DNA from: Ruminococcaceae bacterium UBA7030
GTDB lineage: Bacteria > Bacillota > Clostridia > Oscillospirales > Acutalibacteraceae
Assembly: GCA_002494125.1 (NCBI GenBank)
Contig: DLBD01000015.1
Coordinates: 1 to 13,017, forward strand
Length of the DNA: 13,017 nt
Direction: 5' to 3'
The position numbers were made by a program, and so were the translations under genes. The notes under the pieces are model-generated. The model was not told the origin of the DNA. It worked only from the letters and a program-made list of their open reading frames with translations, and did not search any database. How positions within the stretch are numbered: position 1 is the stretch's first letter; each line of letters begins with the position of its first letter. Below, piece by piece: positions 1-7,152 of this stretch.

Positions 1-1
1 G

Positions 2-1666
2 GTAGAGAATATCCGTGACCACGGCGGAGTATCCTTTATTGACCTTCGTGATATGTACGGCGTTATGCAGGTTGTAATGCGTGACACTTCACTTCTTGAA
101 GGCATTTCAAAGGAGGACTGTCTTTCAATCGAAGGACTTGTTGAAAAAAGGGACGAGGACACAATAAATCCTAAAATTGCAACAGGTACTATCGAGGTTG
201 AGGCAAAGGCTGTTACAACTCTCGGTAAGGTAAGAAAGCCTCTTCCTTTCGAAATTCAGACTTCAAAGGAAACAAGAGAAGACAAAAGGCTTCAGTATCG
301 TTTCCTTGATTTAAGAAATCAGAAGGTTAAGGACAATATGGTTTTCAGAAGTAAGGTAATCTCTTATCTTCGTCAGGAGATGACAGAAATGGGATTTCTT
401 GAAATTCAGACTCCTATTCTCTGTGCGTCGTCACCTGAAGGCGCAAGGGACTATGTTGTACCAAGCCGTGTTCACAAGGGAAAGTTTTATGCTCTTCCTC
501 AGGCACCGCAGCAGTATAAGCAGCTTTTGATGGTTTCGGGTATCGACAAATATTTCCAGATTGCGCCGTGCTTTAGAGATGAAGACGCAAGGGCTGACCG
601 TTCACCCGGTGAATTCTATCAGCTTGATTTTGAAATGTGTTTTGCAACCCAGGAGGATATATTCGCAGTCGGCGAGGAAATCCTTACTAAGACATTTGAA
701 AAATTTGCCCCAAAGGGAAGCTCTGTTACAAAAGCTCCTTACCCTGTAATAAGCTATAAGGAAGCTATGCTTAAATACGGAACAGATAAGCCTGACTTAA
801 GAAACCCTCTTGAAATTGTTGATGTTACCGAGTTTTTCCAGCGCTGCACCTTTAAGCCGTTTCACGGCCAGACGGTAAGAGCAATCAAAGTTCACGAGGA
901 TATTTCAAAGGGTAAGCACGAAAAGCTTTTGAAATTTGCTCAGTCAATCGGTATGGGTGGTCTCGGTTACCTTCTTGTGCTTGAGGATAAGTCATATAAA
1001 GGACCTATTGATAAATTTATCCCGGATGATATGAAGAATGAGCTTGCCGAGCTTGCAGGTCTTGAGGTTGGCGACACAATCTTCTTTATCGCTGATACAG
1101 AGGCTAAGGCTTGCGAATATGCGGGTCAGATCAGAACAAGACTCGGTGAGATGTTTGATCTCATAGAAAAGAATGCTTACCGCTTCTGTTTCATTAATGA
1201 TTTCCCGATGTTTGAATATAAAGAGGATGAAAAGAAAATAGGCTTTACTCATAATCCGTTTTCTATGCCGCAGGGCGGTCTTGAAGCTCTTGAAAATGAA
1301 GATCCGCTTACAATTCTTGCATATCAGTATGATATCGTTTGTAACGGCGTAGAGCTTTCATCAGGCGCTGTTCGTAACCATGATATCGATATTATGAAAA
1401 AAGCATTCGAAATCGCAGGCTATGACGAGGATGTGCTCAAGGAAAAATTCGGCGCTCTTTATACTGCGTTCCAGTACGGCGCACCGCCACACGCAGGTAT
1501 GGCGCCCGGTATCGACAGAATGATTATGCTTCTCAGAAATGAAGAAAATATCCGTGAGGTTATTGTCTTCCCGATGGATGGTAAGGCACAGGATCTTATG
1601 TGCGGTGCTCCTAACGAGATTACCGAGCAGCAGCTTCGAGAGGTACACATCAAGCTTCGCAAATAA
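2..1666 (+). CDS. aspS: Aspartyl-tRNA synthetase, bacterial type (5' partial)
   Basis: Class II synthetase that activates Asp with ATP and loads it on tRNA(Asp), in the cytoplasm. The reading frame is open from base 2, so the gene enters from outside the window. The first Met (53) is internal, because the 17 codons before it (VENIRDHGGVSFIDLRD) are the conserved OB-fold anticodon-binding domain. About 554 residues are visible against about 590 for the family, so only some 30-40 N-terminal residues are missing. Numbering from Met 53: motif 2 is FRDEDARADR (174-183), the GAD insertion domain lies roughly at 260-395, and motif 3 is GIDR (486-489). The form RADRSPGEFYQLD, in place of RADRQPEFTQID, marks the subtype I associate with alphaproteobacteria and clostridia. 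His at 20-22 (RDHGG) is typical of non-discriminating AspRS, which fits the gatCAB genes that begin 27 bases downstream in the same operon. Confidence 0.97.
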   Translation, partial: VENIRDHGGVSFIDLRDMYGVMQVVMRDTSLLEGISKEDCLSIEGLVEKRDEDTINPKIATGTIEVEAKAVTTLGKVRKPLPFEIQTSKETREDKRLQYRFLDLRNQKVKDNMVFRSKVISYLRQEMTEMGFLEIQTPILCASSPEGARDYVVPSRVHKGKFYALPQAPQQYKQLLMVSGIDKYFQIAPCFRDEDARADRSPGEFYQLDFEMCFATQEDIFAVGEEILTKTFEKFAPKGSSVTKAPYPVISYKEAMLKYGTDKPDLRNPLEIVDVTEFFQRCTFKPFHGQTVRAIKVHEDISKGKHEKLLKFAQSIGMGGLGYLLVLEDKSYKGPIDKFIPDDMKNELAELAGLEVGDTIFFIADTEAKACEYAGQIRTRLGEMFDLIEKNAYRFCFINDFPMFEYKEDEKKIGFTHNPFSMPQGGLEALENEDPLTILAYQYDIVCNGVELSSGAVRNHDIDIMKKAFEIAGYDEDVLKEKFGALYTAFQYGAPPHAGMAPGIDRMIMLLRNEENIREVIVFPMDGKAQDLMCGAPNEITEQQLREVHIKLRK

Positions 1667-1693
1667 GATTATTAAATCAAAAGGACTGATTTT

Positions 1694-1981
1694 ATGATAG
1701 AAAAAGAAGAAGTATTAAAGCTTGCAAATCTTGCCCGCCTCGAGTTTTCGGAGGAGGAACTCGGCAGGATTATGAAGGATATGGACGATATTATTGCCTT
1801 TGCCGACACCATCAATAATTCGGTTGAAGGCGACGCTGAAAAAATCAGGAATGTATCGTCAAGCGCAACACCTGCGGAGGAATTTCGTGAGGATATTGTT
1901 AAGGAGTCGCTTCCTAACGAAAAAATCCTTTCAAACGTAAATGCCTCAAAGGGTATGTTCTGTGTAAAGGGAGGTATATAA
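1694..1981 (+). CDS. gatC: Asp-tRNA(Asn)/Glu-tRNA(Gln) amidotransferase subunit C
   Basis: Small structural subunit of the GatCAB amidotransferase; in the family it wraps around GatA and GatB and stabilises the complex. It has 95 residues, the normal length. The N-terminal part (IEKEEVLKLANLARLEFSEEE) and the later acidic stretch ending in the GMFCVKGGI tail match the family pattern. The ATG at 1694 is preceded by AAAAGGA at about 1678-1684. The stop TAA (1979-1981) touches the gatA ATG directly, and the gatA ribosome binding site lies within the last gatC codons, so the two are probably translated in a coupled way. It is part of the aspS-gatC-gatA-gatB operon. Confidence 0.95.
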   Translation: MIEKEEVLKLANLARLEFSEEELGRIMKDMDDIIAFADTINNSVEGDAEKIRNVSSSATPAEEFREDIVKESLPNEKILSNVNASKGMFCVKGGI

Positions 1982-3442
1982 ATGAGAGAACTTATATCAC
2001 CCATGGCACAAATGCTTAAAAGCAGAGAAATTTCTTCAGTAGAGCTTACGGAAAAGTATATTTCTGCAATCGAGCAGGATAACAAAAAGTATAATGCCTA
2101 TGTTTCAACCACATTTGAAAAGGCAATCGAAAACGCAAAAAATGCTGACGATATGCTTTCAAGGGGTGAAGGAAATCTTCTTACAGGAATCCCGATGACG
2201 CTTAAGGACAATATCTGTTCCGACGGCGACCTCACCACCTGTGCGTCAAAAATTCTTACAGGCTTCAGACCTTATTACGATTCTACCGTTTGGTCAAAGC
2301 TTAAGGCGCAGGGTGCGGTTATGCTTGGCAAAACAAATATGGATGAATTTGCAATGGGCTCAACGAGTGAAACAAGCTATTACGGTGCACCTCTCAACCC
2401 AAGAAATGTTGAGCACGTAACAGGCGGTTCATCAGGCGGCGGAGCAGCTGCCGTATGTGCAAATCTTGCGCCATATGCACTCGGTTCAGACACGGGCGGT
2501 TCTGTTCGCCAGCCCGCCTCCTTCTGTGGTATTGTCGGCTTAAAGCCAACCTACGGAGCAGTTTCGAGATATGGTCTTATCGCTTATGGTTCATCGCTTG
2601 ACCAGATCGGTGTTCTTGCAAATTCGGTAAAGGACAGCGCTATTGTTTTTGACACTATTTCAGGCGTGGACGAAAATGACCAGACAAGCGTTGATTTCGA
2701 TTTCGGAAGTATTGCCGATTCGCTTGATGAGATGGATGTCAAAGGATTGAAAATCGGTATTGCCAAGGAGTATTTTGAGGGTATTAATGACGAGATGAAG
2801 TCAGCTATACTCGACGCTGTAAAGCTTTTTGAGGATAACGGTGCGGAGATTATTGATATAAGTCTTCCCGTTCTTAAGCAGGCGCTTCCCGTTTACTATA
2901 TTATCGCCTGCGCAGAGGCGTCTTCAAACCTCGGAAGATATGACGGTATAAGATACGGCTACCGCCCCGAAAGCTTTAACGATGTTGAAGAGATGATTCT
3001 TAAAACACGTACAGAAGGCTTCGGTGACGAGGTGAAAAGAAGAATTATGCTTGGCACATATGTGCTCTCATCAGGCTATTATGACGCTTATTATAAGAAG
3101 GCTTGCCTCCTTCGTGAAAATCTCATTGCAGACTTTGACGAGATTTTCAACACCTGCGATGTGCTTATCGCTCCTACTGCGCCAAACACTGCGTTCCCGC
3201 TTAATTTCAGCGGTGCTTCGCCGGTAGATATGTACCTTTCGGATATCGCAACGGTTCCGATTAATATTACAGGTGTTCCTGCAATAAGCGTGCCTGTTAA
3301 AAATGATTCGAATTCACTTCCTATCGGTATGCAGATTATCGGTAAGAAGTTCAGCGAAAAGACGATTATGCAGTGCGCATATTTCTTTGAGAAAAATGCT
3401 GAAACGGATATTGAAGAGTTTAAGGGAGGTGTAGTGCTTTGA
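1982..3442 (+). CDS. gatA: Asp-tRNA(Asn)/Glu-tRNA(Gln) amidotransferase subunit A (glutaminase)
   Basis: Amidase-signature glutaminase that frees ammonia from glutamine for transfer to the misacylated tRNA bound by GatB. It has 486 residues, the normal length. The catalytic Ser-cisSer-Lys triad can be read: Lys75 in TLKDN, Ser150 in GGSSGG and Ser174 in DTGGSVRQP. The spacing of 75 and 24 residues is the same as I recall for Staphylococcus aureus GatA (K79, S154, S178). The segment GLKPTYGAVSRYGLIAYGSS follows as expected. Translation starts at the ATG directly after the gatC stop, with AAGGGAGG at 1967-1974. Its TGA (3440-3442) overlaps the TTG start of gatB. No sign of damage. Confidence 0.98.
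   Translation: MRELISPMAQMLKSREISSVELTEKYISAIEQDNKKYNAYVSTTFEKAIENAKNADDMLSRGEGNLLTGIPMTLKDNICSDGDLTTCASKILTGFRPYYDSTVWSKLKAQGAVMLGKTNMDEFAMGSTSETSYYGAPLNPRNVEHVTGGSSGGGAAAVCANLAPYALGSDTGGSVRQPASFCGIVGLKPTYGAVSRYGLIAYGSSLDQIGVLANSVKDSAIVFDTISGVDENDQTSVDFDFGSIADSLDEMDVKGLKIGIAKEYFEGINDEMKSAILDAVKLFEDNGAEIIDISLPVLKQALPVYYIIACAEASSNLGRYDGIRYGYRPESFNDVEEMILKTRTEGFGDEVKRRIMLGTYVLSSGYYDAYYKKACLLRENLIADFDEIFNTCDVLIAPTAPNTAFPLNFSGASPVDMYLSDIATVPINITGVPAISVPVKNDSNSLPIGMQIIGKKFSEKTIMQCAYFFEKNAETDIEEFKGGVVL
3422..3429 (+). promoter_or_regulatory. Ribosome binding site that fixes the gatB TTG start
   Basis: AAGGGAGG lies 9 bases before TTG 3439. The other near start, GTG 3434, reads GTG CTT TGA and stops at once. 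The TTG that overlaps the gatA TGA is therefore the only workable start for the conserved GatB N-terminus, and it implies re-initiation or coupling with gatA. Confidence 0.85.
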
Positions 3443-4851
3443 GTTATAAATTAGTATGCGGTATTGAAACACATATTGAGCTTGCAACTAAAACAAAGAT
3501 TTTCTGCTCCTGTACTACACAGTTCGGCGGTGAGCCTAACACCCACTGCTGTCCGGTTTGCACAGGTCAGCCGGGTGCCCTTCCGATTCTTAACAGAAGA
3601 GTTATTGAATATGCCGTAAGAGCGGGACTTGCCGTCCACTGCGACATAAATAACAACTCCCATATGGACAGAAAAAACTATGTTTATCCCGATCTTCCCA
3701 AGGCATATCAGATTTCACAGTTTGACGAGCCGGTATGTATTAACGGCTATGTCGAGCTTGATTCAGGCAAGAAGATAAGAATTGAGCGCATCCATATCGA
3801 AGAGGACGCAGGAAAGCTTGTCCACGATGGCGGCTTTACCTATGTTGACTACAACCGTGGCGGCGTACCGCTTATTGAGATTGTTTCAATGGCAGATATT
3901 GAGTCGCCTGAGGAAGCGAGAGAATACGCAGAAAAGCTACAGCTTATAATGAGAAACGTCGGCGTTTCCGACTGTAAGATGCAGGAGGGCTCAATGCGTT
4001 GCGATGTTAACGTATCTCTTCACAAAGAGGGCGAGCCCTGGGGAACAAGAACGGAAATTAAAAACATAAACTCCCTTTCCAATATAGTAAGGGCGATGGA
4101 GCTTGAGATGGAAAGGCAGGAGGATTTACTCGATTCCGGCGAAAGAGTAATCCAGTCCACTATGCGTTATGACGCAAACAGCGACACGGTTTATGTTCTT
4201 CGTTCAAAGGAGAATGCAGACGATTACCGCTATTTCCCTGAACCTGATATTCTTAGATTTTATATCTCACCCGAATCAGTTGAGGAAATCAGAAGTACTC
4301 TTCCCGAGCTTCCGGACGCAAAGCTTAAAAGATATATCTCTATGGGACTTCCCGAAAACAATGCACGCCTTATATATAAATACAGAAATGTTACACGCTT
4401 CTTTGATGAGGCTGTAGAAAAAGGTGCAAGTGCAGGCAACGTCCTAAATATGATTATAGGTACAATCTATGCAACGCTTCAGACCGAGGAAGACAAGGAA
4501 AACTTTAATATTAAAACAACCTCTTCGCAGCTTGCAGAGCTTGTAAAGCTTATTGATGAAAAGAAAATCCGTGCCAACAAGGCAAAGGACGTTTTGTCAC
4601 AGATGCTCGAGAGCGGCAATGATGTTAGCGAGTATATTAAAGCAGAGGATTTACAAGGGCTTTCCGACGACGACCTTCGTGCTCTTTGTCAGGGTGCGGT
4701 TGACGCTAACCCTAAGGCAGTTGAAGATATTAAAAACGGCAAGGACAAGGCAATTAATGTTATGTTTGGCTTCGTTATGAAAAATTCAAGAGGCAAGGCT
4801 GACGTAAAAAAGGCGGAAGAAATCATAAGAGAAATTATTGCAAATATGTAA
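3439..4851 (+). CDS. gatB: Asp-tRNA(Asn)/Glu-tRNA(Gln) amidotransferase subunit B
   Basis: Subunit that binds the mischarged tRNA, phosphorylates the Asp/Glu side chain with ATP and amidates it using ammonia channelled from GatA. It has 470 residues, the usual length. The N-terminus GIETHIEL carries Glu10 and His12, which are metal-site residues of the kinase centre in known GatB structures. Cys23, Cys25, Cys38 and Cys41 (CSC...CPVC) form a likely zinc site. HIEEDAGKLVHD and EGSMRCDVNVSL are family signatures. From about residue 325 comes the helical/YqeY-like tail that holds the tRNA. The start is TTG at 3439, overlapping the gatA stop as TTGA; the frame has no ATG near it, and AAGGGAGG at 3422-3429 is 9 bases upstream. 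It is the last gene of the operon and is followed by a terminator. Confidence 0.98.
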   Translation: MSYKLVCGIETHIELATKTKIFCSCTTQFGGEPNTHCCPVCTGQPGALPILNRRVIEYAVRAGLAVHCDINNNSHMDRKNYVYPDLPKAYQISQFDEPVCINGYVELDSGKKIRIERIHIEEDAGKLVHDGGFTYVDYNRGGVPLIEIVSMADIESPEEAREYAEKLQLIMRNVGVSDCKMQEGSMRCDVNVSLHKEGEPWGTRTEIKNINSLSNIVRAMELEMERQEDLLDSGERVIQSTMRYDANSDTVYVLRSKENADDYRYFPEPDILRFYISPESVEEIRSTLPELPDAKLKRYISMGLPENNARLIYKYRNVTRFFDEAVEKGASAGNVLNMIIGTIYATLQTEEDKENFNIKTTSSQLAELVKLIDEKKIRANKAKDVLSQMLESGNDVSEYIKAEDLQGLSDDDLRALCQGAVDANPKAVEDIKNGKDKAINVMFGFVMKNSRGKADVKKAEEIIREIIANM

Positions 4852-4860
4852 AAGTATTTC

Positions 4861-4893
4861 AAAAAACAGGTGTATTTTTACACCTGTTTTTTT
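4861..4893 (+). terminator. Rho-independent terminator of the aspS-gatCAB operon
   Basis: A 14-bp perfect stem with a TTTT loop (arms 4861-4874 and 4879-4892, core ACAGGTGTA/TACACCTGT) runs into a T tract, 9 bases after the gatB stop. The arms end in A and T runs, so it may also act weakly on the other strand, but no gene there would use it. Confidence 0.93.
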
Positions 4894-4928
4894 ATATGAA
4901 AAAAATATATAAAAATTAAATAAATTAC

Positions 4929-4959
4929 TATTGCAAATGCAATATTCATATGATATTAT
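4929..4959 (+). promoter_or_regulatory. Promoter with palindromic operator for the GH36 gene
   Basis: TTGCAA (4931-4936), 17 bases, then TATTAT (4954-4959) preceded by TG (4951-4952) as an extended -10. The -35 box is embedded in the perfect palindrome TATTGCA-AA-TGCAATA (4929-4944), a likely operator. A second short palindrome, TCATATGA (4946-4953), fills the spacer up to the -10 box. Transcription would start near 4966, leaving a leader of about 25 bases. Confidence 0.7.
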
Positions 4960-4990
4960 AAACTAAAATTTCAAGCCGTGAGGTATTGTT

Positions 4991-6634
4991 ATGAAATATA
5001 ATTTTAACATCCAGTATTATGCAGACAATACACATAAGTACACATCAAAGCTTAATAATGAAGATTTTTCTCTCGATTTCAAGGAGGAGGATGGCGTAAT
5101 CACGCTTGTGTTAAATCCTAAGAAGGATATCCGTTTTTCAACCTTTCAGATGTATTTTACCCACGAATTTACACAGGATGAAAAGCTTTTTACAAACGGT
5201 TATCAAAGCTGGACTGTTTCAAAGGAATATTCACCTGACGGCAAAATGGATGAGTTTAACCCGAGAATACTCGGTATGCAGAAGAAGAATTTTAATGTAA
5301 TCGGCATCTTCGGTTCGGGCGATATACTCTTTCATCAGTATCCCGAGGAAAACGGTGTTTTTTACGGCTATTCATATGCGTACATAAGAAAAGGTGAAAA
5401 TATCCGCCTTTACGGTTCTCTTTCAGAGCGCGTGGGATATACCATCATCACCTTTGACGCAAATGAAAAAGTGATCTCGATAGAGAAGGATTTGGAGGGC
5501 GTTACCTTCAGTAAAGAAACAGAGCTCCTTTCCCTTGCAATTATTGACGATGAATATGAAGCAGCATTTGACAGATACTTTGAGCTTATGCATATTGAAA
5601 AGCCGACTGCCAAAAGAGCGTGCGGATATACAACCTGGTATAACTACTATACAAAGGTTACAGAGCAGATCGTTTACCGAGATCTTGAGGCAATCTCAAA
5701 GCTTGACAAGAAGCTTGATATTTTCCAGATTGACGACGGCTATGAAAGAGCTGTAGGGGACTGGCTTATATATGATAAAAAGAAATTCCCCAACGGTATG
5801 AAAAAGCCTGTTGACCTAATTCACCAGCACGGTATGCTTGCAGGCATATGGCTTGCTCCTTTTGCAGTTACACCTAAGTCATATATCTATAAAGAGCATA
5901 AGGACTGGATTGTCTGTGACGACAGAGGCAGAAGAAGAATAACCTCCCATAACTGGGGCGGCTTTTATACCCTTGATATCTATAATGAAGAGGTAAGGGC
6001 GTATATACGCAAGGTGTTTGACACAATCTTTAACGATTGGGGCTACGATATGGTTAAGCTTGATTTCCTCTATGCATGCTGCCTTATTCCTATTCATGGC
6101 AAAAGCAGGGGAGAGATTATGTGCGACGCAATAGACTTCCTTCGTGAATGTTGCGGCGACCATATGATTCTCGGCTGCGGTACTCCGCTTCATCCGGCGT
6201 TTGGTAAGTTTGAGTTTTGCCGTATCGGTGCCGATGTCGGTCTTTGCTGGGAAAATAAAGCTTATGCAAGAGAAGATGTTTCAACCCAGCATACGCTCAA
6301 TAACACGATGTATCGCCGCCACCTTGACGGAAGAGCTTGGCTCAACGACCCGGACGTTTTCCTTCTTCGTGACGAAAATATTGAAATGCCGCTTGATAAG
6401 CGTGAGATAATCGCAAAGGTCAACAGTCTTTTCGGAAATCTTCTTTTCGTATCAGATGATGTTTCAACCTATAACGAAAGACAGAAGGAAATCTTCGATG
6501 AAACCATCTCAAGACCGAAAGCAAAGATTATTAGTGTTGACACAGATAAAAACAGAAATGTAACCATTAAGTATGTACTTGACGGCAGGCAGGAGGAATA
6601 CAGCTTTAATATCCTCACAGGTAATCTCGTCTGA
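4991..6634 (+). CDS. GH36-family alpha-galactosidase, short cytoplasmic form
   Basis: Predicted retaining alpha-galactosidase releasing terminal alpha-linked galactose from oligosaccharides such as melibiose or raffinose. It has 547 residues and no signal peptide, so it acts in the cytoplasm on imported sugars. Order: an N-terminal beta-sandwich domain (about 1-200), then a TIM barrel with TTWYNYY (214-220), FQIDDGYE (245-252), KLDFLYA (356-362) with Asp358 as the likely nucleophile, and RIGADVGLCWE (411-421) with Asp415 as the likely acid/base. LNDPD (451-455) and a short C-terminal beta domain follow. The length matches the compact Thermotoga-type GH36 enzymes (about 550 residues) rather than the 700-plus-residue forms. 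The ATG at 4991 follows GTGAGG at 4978-4983. No transporter or sugar regulator gene is adjacent. Substrate specificity is inferred; another alpha-galactoside or GH-D activity is possible. Confidence 0.85.
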   Translation: MKYNFNIQYYADNTHKYTSKLNNEDFSLDFKEEDGVITLVLNPKKDIRFSTFQMYFTHEFTQDEKLFTNGYQSWTVSKEYSPDGKMDEFNPRILGMQKKNFNVIGIFGSGDILFHQYPEENGVFYGYSYAYIRKGENIRLYGSLSERVGYTIITFDANEKVISIEKDLEGVTFSKETELLSLAIIDDEYEAAFDRYFELMHIEKPTAKRACGYTTWYNYYTKVTEQIVYRDLEAISKLDKKLDIFQIDDGYERAVGDWLIYDKKKFPNGMKKPVDLIHQHGMLAGIWLAPFAVTPKSYIYKEHKDWIVCDDRGRRRITSHNWGGFYTLDIYNEEVRAYIRKVFDTIFNDWGYDMVKLDFLYACCLIPIHGKSRGEIMCDAIDFLRECCGDHMILGCGTPLHPAFGKFEFCRIGADVGLCWENKAYAREDVSTQHTLNNTMYRRHLDGRAWLNDPDVFLLRDENIEMPLDKREIIAKVNSLFGNLLFVSDDVSTYNERQKEIFDETISRPKAKIISVDTDKNRNVTIKYVLDGRQEEYSFNILTGNLV

Positions 6635-6639
6635 TATAC

Positions 6640-6685
6640 TTGAAAACTTATAAAACCTATGTTATAATAGGTATTATATTATAAC
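6640..6685 (+). promoter_or_regulatory. Rrf2 gene promoter overlapping an inverted-repeat operator
   Basis: TTGAAA (6640-6645), 17 bases, TATAAT (6663-6668), with TG at 6660-6661 giving an extended -10. A perfect inverted repeat GTTATAATA-N7-TATTATAAC (6661-6685) covers the -10 box and the predicted start of transcription. A second one, ACCTAT-N6-ATAGGT (6655-6672), overlaps it from the left. The position is what one expects for autoregulation by the Rrf2 protein encoded just downstream. No clear terminator separates this promoter from the preceding gene, so some read-through is possible. Confidence 0.7.
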
Positions 6686-6698
6686 ACAGGAGTATATT

Positions 6699-7136
6699 AT
6701 GAAAATTTCGACTAAAGGCAGATATGCACTTCGCATGATGCTTGACCTTGCACAAAATCAGCAGGACGGTTTTGTGGCGCTTAAGGATATTGCGGAAAGA
6801 CAGAGCATTTCAAAAAAATATCTTGAACAGATTGTTCCGCTTCTTAACCGGTCGGGTGTGCTTCGCACGACAAGGGGATATCAGGGCGGCTATATGCTTT
6901 CAAAAAGTCCCGACAAGATTACTGTCGGCGATGTTCTTCGCATTACCGAAGGCAGTCTTGCACCGGTTGCGTGCCTTGACGACGAGGTAAATCTCTGCGA
7001 AAGAAGCGACAACTGTATGACGCTTGGCGTATGGCAGGGACTTTATGACACAATTACAAATTATCTTGATTCAATAACGCTTCAGGATATTATCGACAAG
7101 CAGCAGGCTGTCGATGCAGATACTTATTATATATAA
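6699..7136 (+). CDS. Rrf2-family transcriptional regulator (IscR-like, three Cys)
   Basis: Winged-helix DNA-binding regulator of 145 residues, the usual length for Rrf2/IscR/CymR proteins. The N-terminus MKISTKGRYALRMM, the recognition region SISKKYLEQI (36-45) and the wing RTTRGYQGGYML (56-67) are family hallmarks. Cys92, Cys100 and Cys106 lie where IscR binds its [2Fe-2S] cluster (C92, C98, C104 in E. coli), but the fourth ligand position (IscR His107) is Leu109, and the first two Cys are 7 rather than 5 residues apart. An Fe-S or redox sensor is likely but not proven; a cysteine-metabolism regulator (CymR-like) is an alternative. ATG 6699 follows AGGAG (6688-6692). It probably forms an operon with the phosphatase gene 16 bases downstream, and its promoter overlaps an inverted repeat, suggesting autoregulation. 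Confidence 0.9.
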   Translation: MKISTKGRYALRMMLDLAQNQQDGFVALKDIAERQSISKKYLEQIVPLLNRSGVLRTTRGYQGGYMLSKSPDKITVGDVLRITEGSLAPVACLDDEVNLCERSDNCMTLGVWQGLYDTITNYLDSITLQDIIDKQQAVDADTYYI

Positions 7137-7139
7137 CAC

Positions 7140-7144
7140 GGAGG
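7140..7144 (+). promoter_or_regulatory. Ribosome binding site that decides the thrH start
   Basis: GGAGG lies 8 bases before ATG 7153. The upstream in-frame ATG at 7114 would overlap the Rrf2 gene by 23 bases and add 13 residues not seen in ThrH proteins. The start at 7153 gives MHIVCLDLEGVLVPE, which lines up with the family N-terminus. Confidence 0.85.
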
Positions 7145-7152
7145 AAAGAATA

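Noticed and set aside
992..1252. Minus-strand frames inside aspS, gatA, gatB, the GH36 gene and nrdD
   Set aside because: All lie opposite well-conserved genes, have no binding sites and translate to no recognisable protein; they are shadows of the + strand genes.
7114..7152. Longer start of the ThrH gene at ATG 7114
   Set aside because: It overlaps the Rrf2 gene, adds residues absent from the family and lacks a binding site, while ATG 7153 has GGAGG at good spacing.
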